From Paenibacillus phytorum (GTDB lineage: Bacteria; Bacillota; Bacilli; Paenibacillales; NBRC-103111): a stretch of 63,969 nt of DNA. Below are positions 59,132 through 63,969 of this stretch, piece after piece; the stretch's first letter is position 1; the number at the start of each line of letters is the position of its first letter. Below the pieces are notes generated by a model. It had not been told where the DNA came from. It did not search any database and was given only the letters and a program-made list of their open reading frames with translations. The stretch covers positions 1 through 63,969 of the forward strand of contig NZ_WHOA01000132.1 of NCBI RefSeq assembly GCF_013141715.1, given 5' to 3'. The position numbers and the translations under genes are program-made.

Positions 59132-59843
59132 TCCTGTCCACCTCACTAACAAAATAGTTCTCAAGCGACGAATAATATGACAGAATATGTTGGGTATATT
59201 CTACGTTGACCAGCTTGCCGCCGTAAATAATCCCGATTCTTGTGCACGTTAGTTCCACATCGTGAATCAAGTGGCTGGAAATAAAAAAAGTCGTGCCTTC
59301 CTGGGAAAGCTGTTTGATCAACTTCCTCATCTCCAGCATCCCCTCTACATCCAGTCCGTTTAAAGGCTCGTCCAAAATTAACAGTTTCGGTCTCGATAGA
59401 ATCGCCGCCGCTATCCCCAGTCTTTGTTTCATCCCGAGCGAAAATTTTTGTGATTTCTCATTTTTATATTTCAGCATCCCTGTGATTTCAAGACATTCAT
59501 CGATTCTTCGCTGATCAATTTCTGGATAGAACCTCGCAAACAGTTTCAGGTTTTCATTTGCCGTCAAATAGGGATACGATTCCGCTGTTTCAATCATACA
59601 GCCTACGTGTTTCATCGCATTGACAAAGTCTTCTAAAATGCTCGCTCCGAAAATCTTCACATCGCCTCGATCCGGTTTCATAAGTCCTGTTATCATCTTC
59701 ATGGCTGTCGTCTTCCCTGCGCCATTTGGTCCTAGAAAACCGAATATATCCCCTTGATCTACTTCTAAGTTCAACTCGCTGATTCCCCGGCCATTCTTAA
59801 ATGACTTGGTTAAGTCGTTTATTTCAATCGCCTTGACTGTCAA
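59118..59843 (-). CDS. ABC transporter ATP-binding protein (BcrA/CcmA-like)
   Basis: About 241 aa. Walker A GFLGPNGAGKTTAMKMI, Q-loop region near CMIETAESYPYLTANENLKLFARF, signature QKFSLGMKQRLGIAAAIL, Walker B KLLILDEPLNGLDVEG and the switch His in TTFFISSHLIHDVE. The PCMIE-type sequence around the Q-loop is typical of BcrA-like peptide-resistance ATPases. The frame is open to an ATG at 59900, but TTG at 59843, eight nt after GGGGAG, gives the normal family N-terminus (TVKAIEINDLTKSFKNGRG). It pairs with the permease that overlaps its 3' end. Confidence 0.93.
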   Translation of the reverse strand: MTVKAIEINDLTKSFKNGRGISELNLEVDQGDIFGFLGPNGAGKTTAMKMITGLMKPDRGDVKIFGASILEDFVNAMKHVGCMIETAESYPYLTANENLKLFARFYPEIDQRRIDECLEITGMLKYKNEKSQKFSLGMKQRLGIAAAILSRPKLLILDEPLNGLDVEGMLEMRKLIKQLSQEGTTFFISSHLIHDVELTCTRIGIIYGGKLVNVEYTQHILSYYSSLENYFVSEVDRNGRV

Positions 59844-59902
59844 TTCATCATCTCCCCAAAAATGCTCAGGAAGCCGCATCAGCAGCCTCCTGAACATCAT
59901 TT

Positions 59903-61144
59903 CTATTCAAATATGCGTCTAAATTCTCCATCATAATATGGTTTCGAGTTAGATTTCCACGAGTTTTTATCGATGACCTCTACATTCATTTCAAAATACA
60001 CCTTGCCAGCAGAGTTTGGATGAATCATTCCGTTTTTCTGTTCACCCTTCGCATCTGTGTAAGTAAAAGCTGAAGATGTCGCCGGATTGTATTCAAAATT
60101 AAATGCATCCTTGTTTGGATACTCGTTCTCAAAACCAGGATAAACGGTCTCTGAATACTTTCCTGTCACTTTATCACCGTTTACGCTTGTGACTTCAACC
60201 GTTCTCTCGCCAATCTTCACGAACTTACCGTCTTTGTCCATAATGATATCATTTTTATATGTTCCCACATATTTACTGCTAAATCCGCCTGAATAACTGA
60301 CCTTCTCAACCTTTGAGCCTGTTAGGTCAGGCATGGCAATCTTCGTATTGCCAATCTCAGAGAGCTTTACAATGACATTTAAGATTAAGTCATGCTGAAC
60401 ACCGTTTTTATCTTTTCCTGACAGGGTTATATCACCTGTCACATTTTCCAGATAGCCTGCTTTATTTTCAACGGCCGTACCTACAACCTTTTTCACAAAA
60501 ATATCGCTCTCTATTTTCGGTAAATCTCTCTGCTCATTAAGCATCTGCTTGATACCAAAGGAGGAGACAGCATTCACGAGTGCCGGCACCTGTGCCTCGG
60601 ACAAGCTTCCCGAATACATTTTCCCGCCGTTAGTCCCTTCCTCTACTTGTACATAATCTTTCAAAGAGCCAACCACAGCGTCAACAATTTTTTCTATCTC
60701 CGCTGCTCCGTTTTCTTTAAAAGGGTTACTGAAATCAGCTGGACCTTTACGGTTCACATCAGCCGGATATTCTGTTACGTAATAGGTATTATCCATACCG
60801 TTTTTCCTAACTGAAAGCTTCTTGTCGGAATAGGAATAACTGGAGGTGGTTTCGCCCTTTGCGGTTTTTGTCACCGTATTTTCCTCAGACACCTGGTTTA
60901 CCGTGTCCATTTTCGCGAACATGGAAGATTGAAGTAAGGTTTGATCATTATCTTTCAATGAATACAGCGCCTCGACCGTATAGTTGTTTAGATCCTTTTC
61001 CATCAGAGCAGCAGTGTTTTTGGCTGAATCTTTCAACCGGTCATACCCGGATCCAAGCAGCGCATCGGCGAAAGCGGTAGATACGAATAGACAGGCTCCA
61101 AGCGTGAATGAAAGTACAGTAATTGATTTTTTGCTAAGTTTCAT
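59903..61144 (-). CDS. Secreted protein of unknown function at the head of an ABC/two-component module
   Basis: A 413-aa exported protein; residues 1-27 are a clear signal peptide (ITVLSFTLGACLFVSTAFA). The mature part is hydrophilic and beta-rich, with a helix near the start (SAKNTAALMEKDLNNYTVEALYSLKDNDQTLLQSSMFAK), repeated VSSFG/EIEKIVDAVVGSLKDYVQ and KIGERTVEVTSVNGDKVTGKY strands. I know no family for it. It lies about 60 nt before the ATPase start and is surely co-transcribed with the ATPase, permease, kinase and regulator genes. It may bind the signal or the peptide handled by the module. Confidence 0.8.
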   Translation of the reverse strand: MKLSKKSITVLSFTLGACLFVSTAFADALLGSGYDRLKDSAKNTAALMEKDLNNYTVEALYSLKDNDQTLLQSSMFAKMDTVNQVSEENTVTKTAKGETTSSYSYSDKKLSVRKNGMDNTYYVTEYPADVNRKGPADFSNPFKENGAAEIEKIVDAVVGSLKDYVQVEEGTNGGKMYSGSLSEAQVPALVNAVSSFGIKQMLNEQRDLPKIESDIFVKKVVGTAVENKAGYLENVTGDITLSGKDKNGVQHDLILNVIVKLSEIGNTKIAMPDLTGSKVEKVSYSGGFSSKYVGTYKNDIIMDKDGKFVKIGERTVEVTSVNGDKVTGKYSETVYPGFENEYPNKDAFNFEYNPATSSAFTYTDAKGEQKNGMIHPNSAGKVYFEMNVEVIDKNSWKSNSKPYYDGEFRRIFE

Positions 61145-61172
61145 CTTTGTTCTCCTTTAAACACAATTTGCG

Positions 61173-61248
61173 GGAAACGTTTCCTTACCATTTATTTTAA
61201 TATACGCTTATTGAATCCATCTAAATGAATTATTAACAAAGTATTAAC
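61173..61248 (-). promoter_or_regulatory. Promoter region of the five-gene module: dyad and 11-bp direct repeat
   Basis: TATTAAC occurs at 61231-61237 and 61242-61248, an 11-bp period as expected for OmpR-type regulators. The perfect palindrome GGAAACGTTTCC (61173-61184) lies closer to the gene, 29-40 nt before the start codon, and resembles a LacI/CcpA-type (cre-like) operator. Between them TATATTAAAAT-type -10 sequences are present. Both regulators are inferred. Confidence 0.6.
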
Positions 61249-61355
61249 TCTCTTTACGTGTTACTTTTTCCTTTCAGTGGACGAGAATAACGATAGACAG
61301 CCCCACTGCTCAAGCGGCAGTACCTTCCACACAGCGCTAAACAAATAGCAAATAG

Positions 61356-61389
61356 TAAAAAGCCTCTGCGTATTACACGCCCGAGGCTT
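61356..61389 (-). terminator. Terminator overlapping the end of the LysR gene
   Basis: AAGCCTCGGGCGT pairs with ACGCAGAGGCTT around GTAAT (61360-61389), then TTTTA on the minus strand. The stem contains the last five codons and the stop codon at 61373. Confidence 0.75.
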
Positions 61390-62299
61390 GATCGCAATAT
61401 GCTGTAGGTTCTTCTTTCTTAATGGACTTAATGTAAGAAATAATCAGATCGATATAACCACTTGCTGCCTGTCCCAAATATTTATCTTTATGATAAACGA
61501 TTCCTACTTCTCGGCAGAGCTTGGGGTTTACGATTGGAATGATGATTAAATCTTCATATTGTTGCATCTCGATTAATGTTTTAGAGAGAATAGTGGCTCC
61601 TATCCCGGACCTTACTAAATTAAATAAAGAATCGATCGTTGTTGTTTCAATAAAAGGCTTTAATTCTAGACCTGCATTTTGACAAGTGGAATCAATCAAT
61701 TGTCGGCATCGGTGTGTTTCAGGAAACATCACAATTGGAGTTGTTACTAATTCCTCAAAATTAATTTGAGGATAGCTGGCCAAAGGATGGTTAGCGGTAG
61801 TCACGAAAAAGAAGGCTTCTCTATATAGAGGCTTAAACGCCAATTTATCATGTTCTACAGGTAAAATGGAAATGGCAAAGTCTAGTTCATTTTGCAGGAC
61901 CCGTTCAACAACATCATCATTTGCAATCAACTTTATGCGTATATTCGGATACTTGCGATGATAGTCAACTAAAAGTGATGAAGCGAGTTCATTTAATTCT
62001 CCCGGCAAGGCTCCAATCGATAAAGTGCCGCGTTCTACTTTCTGTAGCTCTTGAATTTGCTCGCGTGCACTTGTCAAAGATCTTATAGCCTTATGGGATT
62101 GTTGGTACAAGATCATACCTGCTTCAGTGATCATCGTCTTTTTACCAATTCGATCAAACAATCGAACACCAAGCTCATTCTCAATTGCCTTTATTTGATG
62201 ACTTAACGTAGGCTGTGTAATACCAAGCTTTTCTGCGGCCCGAGTAAAATGTAGTTCTTCGCAGGTCGTCATGAAATATTCGAGTTGCCTTAATTCCAT
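61373..62299 (-). CDS. LysR family transcriptional regulator
   Basis: A 308-aa regulator with the N-terminal winged helix MELRQLEYFMTTCEELHFTR, followed by LGITQPTLSHQIKAIENELGVRLFDR, and a periplasmic-binding-like effector domain from about 90 (GTLSIGALPGELNELASSLL, ELDFAISILPVEHDKL, LVRSGIGATILSKTLI). It is of the CynR/CidR-like subgroup. Start: GAGGTG has good spacing to the ATG at 62299, and a first ATG at 62305 abuts it. It follows the SLAC1-type gene after 18 nt on the same strand, so the two form an operon in which it probably regulates its own transport partner. Confidence 0.9.
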   Translation of the reverse strand: MELRQLEYFMTTCEELHFTRAAEKLGITQPTLSHQIKAIENELGVRLFDRIGKKTMITEAGMILYQQSHKAIRSLTSAREQIQELQKVERGTLSIGALPGELNELASSLLVDYHRKYPNIRIKLIANDDVVERVLQNELDFAISILPVEHDKLAFKPLYREAFFFVTTANHPLASYPQINFEELVTTPIVMFPETHRCRQLIDSTCQNAGLELKPFIETTTIDSLFNLVRSGIGATILSKTLIEMQQYEDLIIIPIVNPKLCREVGIVYHKDKYLGQAASGYIDLIISYIKSIKKEEPTAYCDQASGV

Positions 62300-62317
62300 C
62301 CTCATTCACCTCGGGTT

Positions 62318-63301
62318 TCACCCTTGCAATAGCTTTCCGTTGAACAAATTAATGAGCGTACGAACAAATAAAACGATGATGACAATCGTTAAAATCAAAA
62401 GGATCAACGCTGCAATAACTTTTAATGGCCAAGTATTCACATGTATCGCATATTTTAACGCGGCATTACTAAGTGCTGCCATAGGAAAGCTAACAGCCCA
62501 CCAGGATGCTCCAAAATAAATGGTTTTCTTAAATACTTTAACAGCTAGCACGATAAAGAGGAAAAGACCAAAATAAAATAATATGGCTGCAAAGTTGTCG
62601 ATTCGCTGCAAGGAATTGGTATAGCCCAAGAACCCTACTTCAAATGGTGCGATCAAGATCATCATCGAAGGCATCAAGCCAATGCCTAGCGACTCATGAT
62701 GGATTAAACGATTGATAATCAGCGTGAAAAATATGAGTGCGTTAAAACCACCAATTGCAAGACTCAATAAATTGACTTCATGCGCCCAAGCAAAGGGCAT
62801 TGTTCCGCCGGTTACGGCAATATCAAGTACGCCGACGCAGGGAATTAGCCAGGCAGGAACCGCATGAGTTGGATCCAATTTACCTTTAAGTAAGCGGGAT
62901 ATGATTATATAACTTAACCCTAATGTGAGAATCATACCTATTATCCAGACAGATTCACTAAGCCCCTTCTGATATGGACTCAAAATAGATGATAACAGCA
63001 AAATCGCAATTGGTATGGTACCGAAAAAATTTCCGGCTATCGGATGTGTGAACTCTGCTGCTACCTTCTGAGGATAACGAATCCATTTCACCAAGAAACC
63101 CATAGATAGTACTATGAATACGAGAATGGCTATAGCTCCTGTGAGGTCAGATATTACAGCCGACGTGTGAAAGAGCTGGTGGGAGAGACTCCAGGATGAG
63201 GAAAGACCTGAAATTCCCATAACAGCGGCGAATAAATTCACCGGTAAGTATTGAACGGATCCGATTTTGCCTATATTCTGTTGCTTGGTTGCTGTTAACT
63301 C
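62318..63301 (-). CDS. SLAC1/TehA (TDT) family anion channel or transporter
   Basis: About 327 aa with ten membrane helices. The first helix after a short N-terminus is YLPVNLFAAVMGISGLSSSWS, the hallmark of the SLAC1/TehA/Mae1 family. HPIAGNFFGTIPIAILLLSS, VPAWLIPCVGVLDIAVTGG and SWWAVSFPMAALSNAALKYA follow family order, including the Phe-rich gate region. Members conduct chloride/nitrate or carry C4-dicarboxylates and sulfite. The start at 63301 fits family length; an ATG at 63391 adds 30 residues lacking similarity. A hairpin at 63411-63431 lies in the leader. Confidence 0.88.
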   Translation of the reverse strand, partial: ELTATKQQNIGKIGSVQYLPVNLFAAVMGISGLSSSWSLSHQLFHTSAVISDLTGAIAILVFIVLSMGFLVKWIRYPQKVAAEFTHPIAGNFFGTIPIAILLLSSILSPYQKGLSESVWIIGMILTLGLSYIIISRLLKGKLDPTHAVPAWLIPCVGVLDIAVTGGTMPFAWAHEVNLLSLAIGGFNALIFFTLIINRLIHHESLGIGLMPSMMILIAPFEVGFLGYTNSLQRIDNFAAILFYFGLFLFIVLAVKVFKKTIYFGASWWAVSFPMAALSNAALKYAIHVNTWPLKVIAALILLILTIVIIVLFVRTLINLFNGKLLQG

Positions 63302-63677
63302 CATGGTGCTCACCACTTTCGGATCAAATAGTTTTCGTAAACACTCTACGTAAACATGCCAGTAATGATTGTTATTATTTGTTACTGACAAAAGGACAAT
63401 ACACGTGAAAACCTCACCATCACGATGAGGTCTTGGAGTTAAATCGCTGTCTGTCTAATAAACGATTATCTCTAGTGTTGTAGTCTAATTATAATAAATC
63501 AACATAACACCCATCAATGTTCATTTTTCTATCATAATGATGCACAATTTCTATGGGTCCTGGTTGGGAGCTAATGATTGATAATAGTAGTACCCCTGCC
63601 GATTCCAAGCATTTTGAGAACAACACCAAAAAAGGTCTGTCCCTGGATATGGAAATCCATGACGACAGACCTGACAA
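63302..63677. other. Intergenic leader of the SLAC1-type gene
   Basis: A 376-nt region. ACCTCA (63411-63416) and TGAGGT (63426-63431) form a short stem followed on the minus strand by TTTTC, possibly an attenuator 110 nt before the channel gene. The sigma-factor terminator lies at 63628-63672. No gene is supported here. Confidence 0.4.
63628..63672 (-). terminator. Terminator of the second ECF42 sigma gene
   Basis: AGGTCTGTC pairs with GACAGACCT (63633-63672), with ATGGATTTCCAT folding inside; TTTTTT follows on the minus strand. It starts a few nt past the stop codon at 63678. Confidence 0.8.
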
Positions 63678-63969
63678 CTAACATTCTCCAGCTTGCTTCT
63701 CCAGAAACTTGCGAATGGAAGGATCCATGCACAGTCCGATGGAGCGGCTATATGCGGCACGGGCCTCTTCGAACCTCTGCATCCGCTTGAACAAATGGGC
63801 GCTCAGCGCCCAATAAGGCTGATAGCTCTTGACCGCTTCGGCCGGCACTTCTTCCAGCAGCGCCATCCCGATTTCGGCCCCACGCGCCTCAGCAACGGCT
63901 GCCGCCCGGCCGACGATTGCGCCGATCGTTGGAGCCATACCCACGAGCCCCTCGTACAGCAACGCAATC
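63678..63969 (-). CDS. ECF42-type sigma factor, C-terminal fragment cut by the window edge
   Basis: About 97 residues of the C-terminal extension are visible; the 5' part lies outside the window. ALLYEGLVGMAPTIGAIVGRAAAVAE, VKSYQPYWALSAHLFKRMQRFEEA, and RAAYSRSIGLCMDPSIRKFLEKQA correspond to the TPR-like end of the ECF42 sigma factor at 28956 (YEALSRVTPSPIVELNRAVAISMA and YEEARTEFERAVSMTQN). Base composition is more GC-rich than most neighbours. It implies a second ECF42 module just beyond this end. Confidence 0.85.
   Translation of the reverse strand, partial: IALLYEGLVGMAPTIGAIVGRAAAVAEARGAEIGMALLEEVPAEAVKSYQPYWALSAHLFKRMQRFEEARAAYSRSIGLCMDPSIRKFLEKQAGEC

Noticed and set aside
63489..63677. 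Minus-strand open frame of 62 aa upstream of the SLAC1-type gene
   Set aside because: It is largely the sigma-gene terminator and has no ribosome site or recognisable domain.
1..63969. CRISPR arrays, insertion sequences, prophage genes, tRNA and rRNA
   Set aside because: No spaced direct-repeat array, transposase, integrase, phage structural gene, or tRNA/rRNA-like sequence was seen on either strand.

Overview
The window looks like a chromosomal stretch of a spore-forming Bacillota of the Paenibacillaceae, most likely Paenibacillus. The reasons are AGGAGG-type ribosome binding sites, frequent TTG/GTG starts, several secreted proteins with copper-amine-oxidase-like (stalk) domains, YesM/YesN-type two-component genes, a ydaO (c-di-AMP) riboswitch and ECF42/YciI sigma modules. 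I found no rRNA, tRNA, insertion sequence, prophage or CRISPR array.

Layout. 1-3.1 kb: a DUF6022-like gene and a TetR gene diverge around a perfect 10-bp inverted repeat, followed by a secreted stalk-domain protein. 3.1-12.4 kb: mostly minus-strand single-function genes (arylamine N-acetyltransferase, aminoglycoside-type phosphotransferase, GNATs, sugar isomerase, DUF402, DinB, LURP-one, DUF5050), plus an AsnC/old-yellow-enzyme divergon. 12.6-16.8 kb: a LysM-CAP wall protein under a c-di-AMP riboswitch, a DinB gene with a LexA-like promoter, and a compact flavin cassette (FMN-binding protein, ApbE, RnfD-like protein, XapX). 16.7-28 kb: a decaying carbohydrate region. It has an intact FAD oxidoreductase, YesN/YesM regulators and a beta-helix protein between broken genes (S-adenosylhomocysteinase-like, Crp, SGNH hydrolase, solute-binding protein, golvesin/DUF1533 protein). 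Two of the broken genes share a nearly identical upstream element.

28-31.7 kb: an ECF42 sigma factor with two YciI proteins and an alpha/beta hydrolase; I can see two matching TGTCGA-N17-CGTC promoters. 32.6-34.4 kb: an HflX-type GTPase behind a leader peptide with an RVR motif and a strong premature terminator, arranged like a macrolide-sensing attenuator. 34.5-42.6 kb: an orphan [2Fe-2S] subunit, an RMD1-family protein, a 7TM-kinase/SARP-like regulator pair, a GpsA paralogue, a broken racemase and an amidohydrolase. 43-50 kb: a GxGYxYP protein, metE with its LysR regulator, a THEP1 NTPase and GrpB. 50-56 kb: transporter-regulator pairs (MarR/MFS, MocR/EamA, LysE/AraC). 56-61.2 kb: a tight five-gene envelope-type module (secreted protein, ABC ATPase, permease, kinase, regulator) with an 11-bp direct repeat in its promoter. 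61.3-64 kb: LysR with a SLAC1/TDT channel, and the 3' end of a second ECF42 sigma factor cut by the window edge.

All functional assignments rest on reading motifs by eye. No database search was run.
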